From contig NC_007651.1 in assembly GCF_000012365.1 (NCBI RefSeq), positions 2,790,001 through 2,854,000 on the forward strand: a DNA stretch of 64,000 nucleotides, in the 5' to 3' direction. The stretch is from Burkholderia thailandensis E264. Its GTDB lineage: Bacteria > Pseudomonadota > Gammaproteobacteria > Burkholderiales > Burkholderiaceae. Positions 1 to 9,287 of the stretch are shown in pieces. The position numbers and the translations under genes are program-made. The notes under the pieces were generated by a model. The model worked only from the letters and a program-made list of their open reading frames with translations. It was not told the origin of the DNA and searched no databases. Positions within the stretch are counted from its first letter, which is position 1; each line of letters begins with the position of its first letter.

Positions 1-1
1 C

Positions 2-1150
2 GTGCGCGCATCGTGCGCGGCGGCGCTCGACGACGTCTATTCGCGCATCGCGCACAGTCATCCGAACGTGTGCGCCGCGCTGTCGGGCGGCGTCGATTCT
101 TCCGCGGGCGCGATCTTCCTGCGCAAGGCGCTCGGCGCGAACGCGCCGCTCGCCGCCGTCCACCTGTACTCCACGTCGTCGCCCGACTGCTACGAGCGGG
201 ACATGGCCGCGCGCGTCGCCGATTCGATCGGCGCGCAGCTCATCTGCATCGACATCGATCGCCACTTGCCGTTCTCCGAGCGGATCGTGCGGACCCCGCC
301 CGCCGCGCTGAACCAGGACATGCTATTTCTCGGCATCGACCGCGCGGTGTCGAACGCGCTCGGCCCGTCGTCGGTGCTGCTCGAGGGCCAGGGCGGCGAT
401 CTGCTGTTCAGGGCGGTGCCCGACGCGAACGCGGTGCTCGACGCACTGCGCAGCAACGGATGGTCGTTCGCGCTGCGCACGGCGGAAAAGCTCGCGATGC
501 TTCACAACGATTCGATTCCGCGCATCCTGCTGATGGCCGCGAAGATCGCGCTCAGAAGGCGGCTGTTCGGACAGGACGCGCCGGCCTCGCGGCAGACGAT
601 GTCCAGGCTGTTCGCGTCGTACGCGCCGCGCGCGGCGGCCGGGCGGTCGCGCCGTCACGCGCCGCGCGCTGACGCGCCGCTCGACGAATCGATCTCGATG
701 CTCGACCGGTTCGTGTCGATCATGACGCCCGTCACCGACGCCGCGTACACGAGCCGGCTCAATCCGTATCTCGCGCAACCGGTCGTCGAGGCGGCGTTCG
801 GCCTGCACAGCTACGACAGCTTCGATCACCGCAACGACCGGATCGTGCTGCGCGAGATCGCGTCGGCGCACACGCCCGTCGACGTGCTGTGGCGCAGAAC
901 CAAGGGATCGTTCGGCATCGGCTTCGTGAAGGGCATCGTGTCGCACTACGACGCGTTGCGCGAGCTGATCCGCGACGGCGTGCTGATGCGCAGCGGCAGG
1001 CTCGACGAAGCGGAGCTCGAGCACGCGCTCAAGGCCGTGCGCGTCGGACAGAACGCGGCCGCGATCAGCGTCGCGCTCGTCGGATGCGTGGAGGTTTTTT
1101 GCGCGTCCTGGCAGAATTTCGTGACGAACCGGCACGCCGCGGTATGCTGA
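2..1150 (+). CDS. capC: Lasso peptide cyclase, asparagine-synthetase-like (capistruin-type CapC), 5' truncated by window edge
   Basis: The visible 382 residues are the ATP-pyrophosphatase half of an asparagine synthetase B-like enzyme. The adenylation loop SGGVDSS lies near residues 28-34, and a second conserved stretch, EGQGGDLLF, near residue 126. The glutaminase-like N-terminal domain lies before the window, so the first in-frame GTG is not the true start. In lasso-peptide pathways this protein adenylates the side chain of the ring-closing Asp/Glu of the leader-processed precursor and forms the macrolactam. The next gene is a dedicated ABC exporter (67-118 bp gap, depending on its start), which matches the C-D order of the capABCD cluster known from B. 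thailandensis. The precursor capA and protease capB would lie upstream, out of view. The AsnB-family fold is clear. The capistruin assignment is inferred from the neighbour and the organism; another AsnB-like amidotransferase in a peptide cluster is the alternative. Confidence 0.78.
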   Translation: MRASCAAALDDVYSRIAHSHPNVCAALSGGVDSSAGAIFLRKALGANAPLAAVHLYSTSSPDCYERDMAARVADSIGAQLICIDIDRHLPFSERIVRTPPAALNQDMLFLGIDRAVSNALGPSSVLLEGQGGDLLFRAVPDANAVLDALRSNGWSFALRTAEKLAMLHNDSIPRILLMAAKIALRRRLFGQDAPASRQTMSRLFASYAPRAAAGRSRRHAPRADAPLDESISMLDRFVSIMTPVTDAAYTSRLNPYLAQPVVEAAFGLHSYDSFDHRNDRIVLREIASAHTPVDVLWRRTKGSFGIGFVKGIVSHYDALRELIRDGVLMRSGRLDEAELEHALKAVRVGQNAAAISVALVGCVEVFCASWQNFVTNRHAAVC

Positions 1151-1268
1151 CGAACCGTTTCGCCGCATCCCCGATGGCGCGCGCGCGGCCGCACCCGGTC
1201 CCGCCGCGCGCCGGAACATGGCCCTTCCCATCCGAAACGCCGGCTTGCCGGCCCGATCGCGAATCGAC

Positions 1269-3038
1269 ATGAAGCTTGCTGCGCTACGCTCGTTGGCGGA
1301 CGTCGTCCGCCTGATGGTCGACAAGGAAACGAAGGCGAGAAAGCTGATCGTCGCCGGCGTGCTGATCGAGGCGCTGACGTCGGCCTTCATGCTGCTCGGC
1401 CCGCTCGCGTTGAAGCTCGCGGTCGACGAGATGTCGCGCGCGCAGTTCGACGCGGCGAAGGCTGCCGTCGATATCGTGCTGTTCGCCGTGCTCTGGTCCG
1501 CGTCCGCGGTCTCGTCGATCGCGCTGCTCGCGTACACCGGCAAGATCGTGCACGCGACGTCGAATACCCTGCTGCGCCGCGCGCTGCATGCGCAACTGCC
1601 GGCGCTCGCGAGCCGCGCGTCGAGCGACAGCGGCTACGTGCAGGGCCTCCTCGAGCGCCTGCCGTACAGCCTGCAGGTGATTATCGAAGGCGTGCTGTGG
1701 AAGATCGCGCCGGTGGCGATCCAGCTCGTCGTCGCGCTCGCGCTGATCGCGCTGCTCGTGCCGCTCCGATACGCGGCGATCCTGTTTGCCGTGCTGGCCG
1801 CCTACTTCGTCTTTTCTCACCTGTCGGCCGAGCAATACGAGAACAGCGCGGCGACGACGAACCACGCGGCGGGCGAGCTGTCGGCCGCGCTCGGCGACGT
1901 GCTGGCAAACGCGCCGCGCGTCGTCTACAACGGCGCGGTGCCGCGCGAAATCGACTACGTCGCCGCGCGCGCCGACGCGCGCCTCGACGTCAACTGGCGC
2001 CGGTCATGGCTGCTCACGCGCGCGGCCGCCTATCAGTACGGCATCATCGCGCTCGGCATGGCGGCGATGTTCGCGCTGTGCGTGCGCGACATCGCCGCGC
2101 ACCGGATCACGCTCGGCGATTTCATGCTGCTGCAGACCTACGTGTTGCAGTTCGCGCTGCCGCTCGGCGCGTACGGGTTTGTGCTCCGCCAGGCGGGCGC
2201 GGCGCTCGCGAACGTGCGCGAGGCGCTCGCGATCGCGCCGCGCGCGGGCGGCGGCGATGGCGACGGCGGCGCGCTCGCGCAGCCGCGCCCAGGCGGCTCG
2301 GCCGCGCACATCGCGGTGCGCCGGCTCGCGTTTCGCCGGGCCGGGCGCTTCGCGATCGAGCCGATGTCGTTCGATCTGCCGGCGGGCAGCTACACGGCGA
2401 TCGTCGGCCACAACGGCTCGGGCAAGTCCACGCTCGCGAAGATCGTCGCCGGGCTGCTGCCGCCCGACGAAGGGGGGGTCGCGTATGACGGCGTCGACCT
2501 GTACGGCGTCGCCGGCGACGCACGCCACCGCTTCGCGCTGTACGTGCCGCAGGACGTCGCGCTCCTGAACCGCTCGCTGCGGGAGAACGTCCGCTACCCC
2601 CCGTCGACGCTCACCGACGACGATGCCGCCCGGCTGCTCGAGCGCCTCGCGTTCCACAAGGACGGCCGGCGCATCGATCTCGACGGCGACGTCGGCGAAG
2701 GCGGCGCGCGCCTGTCGGGCGGCCAGGTGCAGAAGGTCGAGCTCGTCAGGCTGATGGGCGTCGACGTCCCCGCGATCGTCCTCGACGAAACGACTTCGGG
2801 GCTCGACCCGCACAGCGACACGCTCGGCATCGCGATGCTGCGCGAGCGCCTCGGCAGACGGACGACGCTCGTCCTGATCACCCACCGGATCGCGAACGTC
2901 GAGGCGGCCGACCAGGTGCTGTTCCTGTCCGGCGGGCGGCTCGTCGCGGCGGGCCCGCACCGGCGCCTCGTCGACACCTGCGACGAATACCGGACGTTCT
3001 GGCGCCGCCAGCCCGAACCCGCCGACGCGAAGGCGTGA
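1269..3038 (+). CDS. capD: Lasso peptide ABC exporter (capistruin-type CapD)
   Basis: This is a half-size ABC exporter with a fused membrane domain and ATPase. Five or six hydrophobic segments fill roughly residues 25-300. The nucleotide-binding domain has a Walker A GHNGSGKST near residue 380, the signature LSGGQ near 482 and a Walker B ending in LDETTSGLD near 506. It should act as a homodimer in the inner membrane, exporting the mature lasso peptide and giving the producer self-immunity. ATG at 1269 (MKLAALRSL) puts a short basic segment before the first membrane helix. An in-frame ATG at 1218 would add 17 residues with no better ribosome-binding site. It follows the cyclase gene in the same direction, as in capistruin and microcin J25-type clusters. 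The exporter family is certain; the specific substrate is inferred from context. Confidence 0.78.
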   Translation: MKLAALRSLADVVRLMVDKETKARKLIVAGVLIEALTSAFMLLGPLALKLAVDEMSRAQFDAAKAAVDIVLFAVLWSASAVSSIALLAYTGKIVHATSNTLLRRALHAQLPALASRASSDSGYVQGLLERLPYSLQVIIEGVLWKIAPVAIQLVVALALIALLVPLRYAAILFAVLAAYFVFSHLSAEQYENSAATTNHAAGELSAALGDVLANAPRVVYNGAVPREIDYVAARADARLDVNWRRSWLLTRAAAYQYGIIALGMAAMFALCVRDIAAHRITLGDFMLLQTYVLQFALPLGAYGFVLRQAGAALANVREALAIAPRAGGGDGDGGALAQPRPGGSAAHIAVRRLAFRRAGRFAIEPMSFDLPAGSYTAIVGHNGSGKSTLAKIVAGLLPPDEGGVAYDGVDLYGVAGDARHRFALYVPQDVALLNRSLRENVRYPPSTLTDDDAARLLERLAFHKDGRRIDLDGDVGEGGARLSGGQVQKVELVRLMGVDVPAIVLDETTSGLDPHSDTLGIAMLRERLGRRTTLVLITHRIANVEAADQVLFLSGGRLVAAGPHRRLVDTCDEYRTFWRRQPEPADAKA

Positions 3039-3126
3039 TGCGCGGGCGGCCGCGCTTGCGCGGCGCGCGCCTCACCGGCGCGCACGCATACGCGCGGATG
3101 CGCGGACGAACGCGGGCGAATCCCGT

Positions 3127-4119
3127 TCAGTAGATGAACAATCGAATCGTCGCCGTCCCGCTGAACGGCCCGATCTTCGGCGCGCCGAACGACTTCAGCA
3201 CCGCGTCGAGCACGACGTTCTGAAACGACACGTTGCCCGGCATCTGCGTGAGCACGAACTGCTGGTTGAAGGCAATCGCATTGCCGTTCCTGTCCTCGAT
3301 GCCGATTCCGAAGTTGCTGTCGCTCTGCGGCACGAGCAGGCCGTTGCGCACGGTCTGCGACGTCTCGAAGTAGCCGTCGATACGCACCGCTATGCTGCAT
3401 TTCCTCGTCAACGCCAGACCGAACGGCCTGCGCGGCACCGCCGGCGAAAAGCCGTTGCCGGATGCCTGGATCTGCCCGAACTTCACGATTCCCGGCTCCG
3501 GCGTGGCCGTCACGTCGACCATGCACGGCGTCGGCTTCAGGTTTTGCAGGCCGCTCAGCTTGTACTGGAAGCTCGGGTTCGTGTTGTTCAAGCCCTTCTC
3601 GCCGTCGAACTGGAACACCGTGTCGACGTCGCCCGGCGGCTGCACCCACGCGCCGTTCTTGCGCACGACCACCTGGTAGGCGATGCTGACCGGAATCTTC
3701 GGGCAGCGCTTCGCGTTGAAATCCGTCAGCGAGCACGGCGGCACCGCGAAGCCCGTCGGCACGCCGGTGCCCGGACGGCTGCCCGCGCCGAAATGGTCGA
3801 CGCCCCGATAGCGGATGCCGATCCCGAGCCCCCACGCGGCCGGGTTCTTGCCGTCCGGATTCGCGGAGAAGTAGATGTTGTCGACGATGTTCAGGTTGCC
3901 CGCGCCGCCGAGATCCTTGTAGCAGTAACCGTCCGTCGTGCGCGGCGCGGAAATCCAGATCACGTGGCCGTCCGGCGCGTCGGTCGGATACGACGCGACG
4001 TCGCCGATCGGCTCGGCGAGCGAGCTCTGGCCGCTGTTCGTCAGACAGCGCACCGCCCACGCGGGCTGCGCGAGCGCGACGAGAAGCGCCGCGCTCGCCC
4101 TCGCGAGCCAGCCCGGCAT
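3127..4119 (-). CDS. Chaperone-usher fimbrial adhesin / tip protein
   Basis: This is a 330-residue secreted protein. A signal peptide (MPGWLARASAALLVALAQPAWA) precedes a mature chain rich in Gly, Asn and paired Cys. The C-terminal half (from about residue 190) reads like a fimbrial pilin domain with late beta-strand segments and a final GTATIRLFIY, typical of the donor strand that binds a periplasmic chaperone. The N-terminal half would be a receptor-binding lectin-like domain. It begins 27 bp after the stop of a broken fimbrial chaperone on the same strand, so the two were once one operon. No usher or major subunit gene is present in the window, so the product probably cannot be displayed on a pilus here. 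The exact adhesin family is not recognised. Confidence 0.65.
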   Translation of the reverse strand: MPGWLARASAALLVALAQPAWAVRCLTNSGQSSLAEPIGDVASYPTDAPDGHVIWISAPRTTDGYCYKDLGGAGNLNIVDNIYFSANPDGKNPAAWGLGIGIRYRGVDHFGAGSRPGTGVPTGFAVPPCSLTDFNAKRCPKIPVSIAYQVVVRKNGAWVQPPGDVDTVFQFDGEKGLNNTNPSFQYKLSGLQNLKPTPCMVDVTATPEPGIVKFGQIQASGNGFSPAVPRRPFGLALTRKCSIAVRIDGYFETSQTVRNGLLVPQSDSNFGIGIEDRNGNAIAFNQQFVLTQMPGNVSFQNVVLDAVLKSFGAPKIGPFSGTATIRLFIY

Positions 4120-4146
4120 GCGCCGAGGCAGAAGGCGGGCGCGCGC

Positions 4147-4400
4147 TCATCGCTTCACGCTCCGGCATGCGTTGCCGTCGCACGCGTATTCGACCGTCAC
4201 CTGGCCGCCGTAGTCGTCGACGTGCGTGACGAACAGGCCGCCCGCCGCCGACGCCGAGAACGGCACGCTCGCCGTGCTCTTCGGATTCACCATCACCGGA
4301 TCGAGCGGCTGCGCCGCCCTGTTCGCGTCCCCCCGCGAGCGCGACCACCGTCACGTGGTACGGCGTCGGGTTGTCGAACACGAGCTTGCGCGCGGCCGCA
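4147..4400 (-). pseudogene. Remnant of periplasmic fimbrial chaperone (3' end only, frameshifted)
   Basis: Reading the minus strand from about 4400 gives KLVFDNPTPYHVTVVALAG, the conserved linker region of PapD-like chaperones. A one-base excess in a run of six G (plus-strand C run near 4329-4334) then shifts the frame. In the next frame the reading continues as LDPVMVNPKSTASVPFSA and on to a C-terminal domain ending in CRSVKR and a TGA at 4147-4149. An in-frame TAG lies just upstream of KLVFD, and no N-terminal domain can be found before oprA. The gene has therefore lost its 5' part and carries a frameshift. It lies directly upstream of the adhesin gene. Confidence 0.7.
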
Positions 4401-4577
4401 CGCTAGAAGCGGCGATGGCGCGTTTCGCGAACCATCCGGAGCGCGCGATCGCGATCGGGCCGATCGCGGCGGCGGCGACCGATCGCCGCCGTCGCGCCAG
4501 CGGCCGGCCGCTTCGTCACCTCATGCGAACGAAGACGAACGGCGCGCCATCGCCGCCGATGAGCGCGTGCGGCGCGT

Positions 4578-6134
4578 TCACGCACACGCGTCTTCGCCGC
4601 CGCACGCGGCGCGCGACCAGCCGCCGCCGAGCGCGCGATACAGCGTGATGGCGTTCGTGAGCCGCAACTGCTTCAGGCGAATCAGTTCCTGCCCGGACTC
4701 GAACGTGCTGCGCTGCGCGTCGAGCAATTCGAGATAGCTTGCGACGCCGCTGCCGTAGCGCCGCTCCGCGAGCCGCAGCCGCTCGGCGTCCGCGCCGTAG
4801 ACCGCCTGCTGCGCGGCGAGCTGCGCATCGATCTGATCGCGCGCGGCGAGCGCGTCGGCCACTTCGCGGAACGCCGTCTGGATCGTCTTTTCGTATTCGG
4901 CGACCGCGATATGCTTGCGCGCGTCGGCGACATCGAGATTCGCGCGATTGCGTCCGCCCGCGAAGATCGGCAGCGTGAGCCGCGGCGCGAACGTCCACAC
5001 GCTCGAGCCTGCCGAGAAGAGCCCCGAGAACGCGTCGCTCACCGAGCCGATGTCGGTCGTGAGCGCGATGCGCGGGAAGAACGCCGCGCGCGCCGCGCCG
5101 ATGTTCGCGTTCGCCGCGACGAGCCGCTGCTCGGCCTGCCGGATGTCAGGCCGCTGCTCGAGCAGGTCCGACGACAGCCCCGGCGACACCCGCGCGACCG
5201 CGAGTTCGTCGAGCGCGGGCGCATCGGCGGGCAGGGCCGCCGTGAAGTCGCCCGCGAGCAGCTTCAGCGCGCTCGCCGCCTGCGTGTGCTCGCGCTCGAG
5301 CGCCGCCTTCGATGCGCGCGCGGACGCGACGAGCATCTCGGCCGTGCGCAGCTCGATCGCCGTGCTCGTGCCCGCCGCGTAGCGGCGCTGCGTGAGCGCG
5401 TAAGTCGCGTCGCGCGCGGCGAGCGTGCGTTCGGCGAGCTTCAGTTGGTCGACGAGCGCGCGCTCGCGCACATAGGCGGACGCGACTTCGGCGATCAGGC
5501 TGACGCGCGCCGCGCGCTGCGCCTCGGCGGTCGCGAAGTACTCGGCGAGCGCCGCGTCCGACAGGCTCTTCACGCGGCCGAACAGGTCGATCTCGAACGC
5601 GCTCAAGCCGACGCTCGCGCGATACAGCGAGCTCGTCGCGCTCTCGCGCAGCACCGGGTCGTAGAGCCGCGTGCGCTCGTAGCCGAGGCTGCCGTCGATC
5701 GACGGCAGCCGGTCCGCGCGCGCGACGCCGTAAAGGCCGCGTGCCTCCTCGATGCGCAGCGTCGCGATCCGCAGATCGCGATTGTTCGCGAGCGCCGCGT
5801 CGATCAGCGCGCGCAGCGCCGGATCGGTGAAGTACGCGCGCCAGTCGTCGAGGCGCACATCGTGCATCTCCTGCACATTGCCGCCGCCGCGCGCGTCGGA
5901 CGCTGGCTGCGCGTCGCGCGCGCCGCTGCCGGCTGCCGCCGGGCTCGCGGCGCGCGGCGCGCCCGCCGCCGCGGGCAGATAATTCGCCGGCACGGGCGCG
6001 GCCGGACGCTCGTAGCGCGGCGCGAGCGTGCAGCCCGTGACGAGCGCGGCCGCGAGGGCGGCCGGCCATGCCCGCAGCCCGCCCGGCCGCCGCGAACCGT
6101 GCGGCCCGCCCTGACGGGCCAGGGGTTTCATCAT
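4578..6134 (-). CDS. oprA: RND efflux outer-membrane factor (OprA, NodT/OprM family lipoprotein)
   Basis: This 518-residue outer-membrane channel of a tripartite efflux pump has a lipoprotein signal peptide with lipobox VTGC near residue 35. Two homologous OEP (outer membrane efflux protein) repeats of long coiled helices follow; one motif is SSDLLEQRPDIRQAEQRLVAANANIGAARAAFFP-like. It should trimerise, docking to the adaptor and opening to the outside. The ATG at 6134 is preceded in frame by a GTG at 6143 that overlaps the amrB stop, so the two genes are translationally coupled. Order adaptor-pump-channel with a divergent TetR gene matches amrAB-oprA. A fimbrial locus adjoining oprA is also what I recall of the B. 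pseudomallei group. BpeAB-OprB is the alternative, less favoured because of this neighbourhood. Confidence 0.82.
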   Translation of the reverse strand: MMKPLARQGGPHGSRRPGGLRAWPAALAAALVTGCTLAPRYERPAAPVPANYLPAAAGAPRAASPAAAGSGARDAQPASDARGGGNVQEMHDVRLDDWRAYFTDPALRALIDAALANNRDLRIATLRIEEARGLYGVARADRLPSIDGSLGYERTRLYDPVLRESATSSLYRASVGLSAFEIDLFGRVKSLSDAALAEYFATAEAQRAARVSLIAEVASAYVRERALVDQLKLAERTLAARDATYALTQRRYAAGTSTAIELRTAEMLVASARASKAALEREHTQAASALKLLAGDFTAALPADAPALDELAVARVSPGLSSDLLEQRPDIRQAEQRLVAANANIGAARAAFFPRIALTTDIGSVSDAFSGLFSAGSSVWTFAPRLTLPIFAGGRNRANLDVADARKHIAVAEYEKTIQTAFREVADALAARDQIDAQLAAQQAVYGADAERLRLAERRYGSGVASYLELLDAQRSTFESGQELIRLKQLRLTNAITLYRALGGGWSRAACGGEDACA

Positions 6135-6139
6135 CGTTT

Positions 6140-9100
6140 TCACTTGATCTCCAGTGCCGCGCGCGCGCCGCCGCGGCGACGCGGAACGATGTCGACCACG
6201 CGGCCGACGCATACGAAAAAGAGCGGGACGAGGAAGATCGCGAACAGCGTCGCGCTGATCACGCCGCCGAGCACGCCGGTGCCGATCGCGATCTGCGCGC
6301 CGGACGCGGCGCCCGTCGCGAACGCGAGCGGCAGCACGCCGACGCCGAACGCGAGCGAGGTCATCACGATCGGCCGCAGCCGCAGGCGCGCCGCCTCGAG
6401 CGCCGCGTCGGCGAGCGACATGCCCTGCGCGACCAGGTCCTTCGCGACCTCGACGATCAGGATCGCGTTCTTCGCGGACAACCCGATCGTCGCGATCAGC
6501 CCCACCTTGAAATAGATGTCGTTCGGCATCCCGCGCAGCGTGACGCCCGCGACCGCGCCGATCACGCCGAGCGGCACGACGAGCATCACCGCGAACGGGA
6601 TCGACCAGCTCTCGTACAGCGCCGCGAGCGCGAGGAACACGACGAGCACCGACAGCGCGAACAGCATCGGCGCCTGCGCGCCCGACAGCCGCTCCTCGTA
6701 CGATTGGCCCGACCACGCGTAGCCGATGCCCGCGGGCAGCGCCGACGCGATCCGCTCGATCGCGGCCATCGCCTCGCCGCTACTGTGCCCGGCCGACGCG
6801 GCGCCGTTGATCGTGAACGACGGGAAGCCGTTGTAGCGTGTCAACTGCGGCGGGCCCATCGTCCAGTGCAGCGTCGCGAACGCGGCGAGCGGCACCATCT
6901 CGCCCTTCGCGTTGCGCACGCGCAGCTTCGTCACGTCGCCCGGATCGAGCCGGTGCTGCCCGTCCGCCTGCACGATCACGCGGCGCACCTGCGAGCCGTG
7001 CATGAAATCGCCGATGTAGTCCGAGCCGAACATCACCGCGAGCGTCGCGTTGATTTCCTCCATCGATACGCCGAGCGCCGACGCCTTCGCGCGATCGATG
7101 TCGAGCTTGAGCTGCGGCGCGTCCTGCGTGCCGGCGAACATCAGATCGGTGAGGACGGGGTCCTTGCGCCCGTCGGCGAGCAGCTTCTCGCGCGCGGCGA
7201 CGAACGCGCCGTAGCCGAGCCCGCCGCGGTCCTGCAGCCGGAAGTCGAAGCCGCCCGTCAGGCCGAGGTCCGGCAGCGCCGGCATATTGATCGCGAACAC
7301 CATCGTATTCGGCGTGCCCGCGAAATGCGCGTTGATCCCCGCGATGATCGCCTGCACCTGGTCCTGCGCCCGCTTGCGCTCCTTCCAGTCCTTCATCGTG
7401 ACGAAGATCATCCCGCCGTTCGGCCCCTCGCCGTACAGGTTGTAGCCGCCGAGCGCGAACGTGTACGCGCTCGGCGAATGCGTGCGCACGTATTCCTCGA
7501 CGCGCCGCACGCTCTGCATCGTCTCGGCGAGCGGCGTGCCCTGCGGGCGGATCACCATCACCATGAAGTTGCCCTGATCCTCGTCGGGCAGGAACGCGGC
7601 CGGCAGCTTCGTGATCAGCAGCGCGGCGGCGGCCGTCAGCGCGCCGTAGACGACGAGCCAGCGCAGCGGACGCTTGAGCACCCGCCCGACGCGCTGCGTG
7701 TAGCGGTGCGTCGAGCGCGCGACGAAGCGGTTGAACCAGCCGAAGAAGCCGTCCTTCTCGTGATGGTCGTCGGCGACGGGCTTGAGCAGCGTCGCGCAGA
7801 GCGCCGGCGTGAGCGACAGCGCGAGGAACGCCGAGAAGCCGATCGACACCGCGAGCGCGAACGCGAACTGCCGGTAGATGTTGCCGACCGCGCCGCCGAA
7901 GAACGCCATCGGCACGAACACCGACGTGAGCACGACGGTGATCCCGACGATCGCGCCGCTGATCTGCTTCATCGCCTTCACGGTGGCCTCGTACGGCGGC
8001 AGCTTCTCCTCGACCATCAGCCGCTCGACGTTTTCGACGACGACGATCGCGTCGTCGACGAGGATGCCGATCGCGAGCACCATCCCGAACATCGTCAGCA
8101 CGTTGATCGAGAAGCCCGCGGCGAGCATCGCGCCGAACGTGCCGAGCAGCGCGACGGGCACGACGAGCGTCGGAATCAGCGTCGCGCGGAAGTTCTGCAT
8201 GAAGAGGAACATCACCGCGAACACGAGCACGCCCGCCTCGACGAGCGTCGTCACGACCTTGCTCATCGACACGCGCACGAACGACGCCGTCTCGTACGGA
8301 ATCTGGTACTTGACGCCCGGCGGGAAGAACTTCGCGAGCTCGTCCATCGTCGCGCGCACGCGCTTTTCGGTGGCGACCGCGTTGGAGCCGGGCGCGAGCT
8401 TGATGCCCATGCCCGTCGCCGTCTTGCCGTTCACGAACGACGGGTAGTTGTAGTCGTTGCCGCCGAACTCGATTCTCGCGACGTCGCGCAGGTAGAGCGT
8501 CGAGCCGTCGGCGCGCGCGCGCAGCGCGATCGCGCCGAACGCGTCGGGCGTCGTGAGCGGCGCGTCGGCGAGCACGGTCGCCGCGATCGGCGCGCTGTCG
8601 GGCACCGCGCTGCGGCCGACGTCGCCGATCGTCACGCGCGCGTTGTGCGCGCGCACGGCCGACGCGATGTCGGACGCCGTCAGGCCGAGCGCCGCCATCT
8701 TGACGGGGTCCGGCCAGATCCGCATCGCGTACTCGGCACCCCAGAACTGCACCTTGCCGACGCCCTCGACGCGCCGCAGCGCCTGCAGCACGTTCGCCGA
8801 AGCGTACTCGCCGAGTTCCACGCCCGACAGCCGGCCGTCCTCCGACGTGAGCGACACGATGATCTGCGCGTTGTCGGCCGCCTTCTCGATCGAGATGCCG
8901 TCGCGCCGCACGGGCTCGGGCAGCCGCGCCTCGACGGTCTTCAGGCGGTTCTGCACGTCGACGGCCGCGAGATCGGCGCTCACGCCCTGCTTGAACGTGA
9001 GCGACAGCGACGCCTGGCCGGCGCTGCTCGTCGCCGACGTGTACAGCAGGCCGGGCACGCCGTTCATCTCGCGCTCGATCACGGCCGTGACCGATTCCTC

Positions 9101-9271
9101 GACGACCTGCGCGGACGCGCCCGGATACGTCGCGTAGAGGCTGACGACGGGCGGCGCGATGTCCGGATACTGCGCGACGGGCAGCGCGCGGATCGCGAAG
9201 ATGCCGCCCAGCATGATGAATAAGGAGATCACCCATGCGAACACCGGGCGATCGATGAAGAAACGAGCCAT
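6140..9271 (-). CDS. amrB: RND multidrug efflux inner-membrane pump (AmrB)
   Basis: This 1043-residue HAE1-family transporter is the usual AcrB/MexB length. It has the N-terminal helix (MARFFIDRPVFAWVISLFIM), two large periplasmic porter/docking loops and twelve membrane helices. The proton-relay pair is in AIGILVDDAIVVVENVERLM (the AcrB Asp407/408 position), and the later conserved stretch LSAKNAILIVEVAKD is present. It works as a proton-driven homotrimer, exporting drugs captured from periplasm or membrane. In the AmrAB-OprA system the known substrates are aminoglycosides and macrolides. It lies 16 bp after amrA and overlaps the start of oprA, forming one minus-strand operon under the divergent TetR repressor. 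Confidence 0.85.
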   Translation of the reverse strand: MARFFIDRPVFAWVISLFIMLGGIFAIRALPVAQYPDIAPPVVSLYATYPGASAQVVEESVTAVIEREMNGVPGLLYTSATSSAGQASLSLTFKQGVSADLAAVDVQNRLKTVEARLPEPVRRDGISIEKAADNAQIIVSLTSEDGRLSGVELGEYASANVLQALRRVEGVGKVQFWGAEYAMRIWPDPVKMAALGLTASDIASAVRAHNARVTIGDVGRSAVPDSAPIAATVLADAPLTTPDAFGAIALRARADGSTLYLRDVARIEFGGNDYNYPSFVNGKTATGMGIKLAPGSNAVATEKRVRATMDELAKFFPPGVKYQIPYETASFVRVSMSKVVTTLVEAGVLVFAVMFLFMQNFRATLIPTLVVPVALLGTFGAMLAAGFSINVLTMFGMVLAIGILVDDAIVVVENVERLMVEEKLPPYEATVKAMKQISGAIVGITVVLTSVFVPMAFFGGAVGNIYRQFAFALAVSIGFSAFLALSLTPALCATLLKPVADDHHEKDGFFGWFNRFVARSTHRYTQRVGRVLKRPLRWLVVYGALTAAAALLITKLPAAFLPDEDQGNFMVMVIRPQGTPLAETMQSVRRVEEYVRTHSPSAYTFALGGYNLYGEGPNGGMIFVTMKDWKERKRAQDQVQAIIAGINAHFAGTPNTMVFAINMPALPDLGLTGGFDFRLQDRGGLGYGAFVAAREKLLADGRKDPVLTDLMFAGTQDAPQLKLDIDRAKASALGVSMEEINATLAVMFGSDYIGDFMHGSQVRRVIVQADGQHRLDPGDVTKLRVRNAKGEMVPLAAFATLHWTMGPPQLTRYNGFPSFTINGAASAGHSSGEAMAAIERIASALPAGIGYAWSGQSYEERLSGAQAPMLFALSVLVVFLALAALYESWSIPFAVMLVVPLGVIGAVAGVTLRGMPNDIYFKVGLIATIGLSAKNAILIVEVAKDLVAQGMSLADAALEAARLRLRPIVMTSLAFGVGVLPLAFATGAASGAQIAIGTGVLGGVISATLFAIFLVPLFFVCVGRVVDIVPRRRGGARAALEIK

Positions 9272-9287
9272 GATCGAGTTGTGCCTG

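Noticed and set aside
6068..9223. Very long plus-strand ORF (1051 codons) opposite the RND pump gene
   Set aside because: Its translation is Arg/His/Asp-rich repeats without motifs. It is the mirror frame of a confirmed transporter gene in GC-rich DNA.
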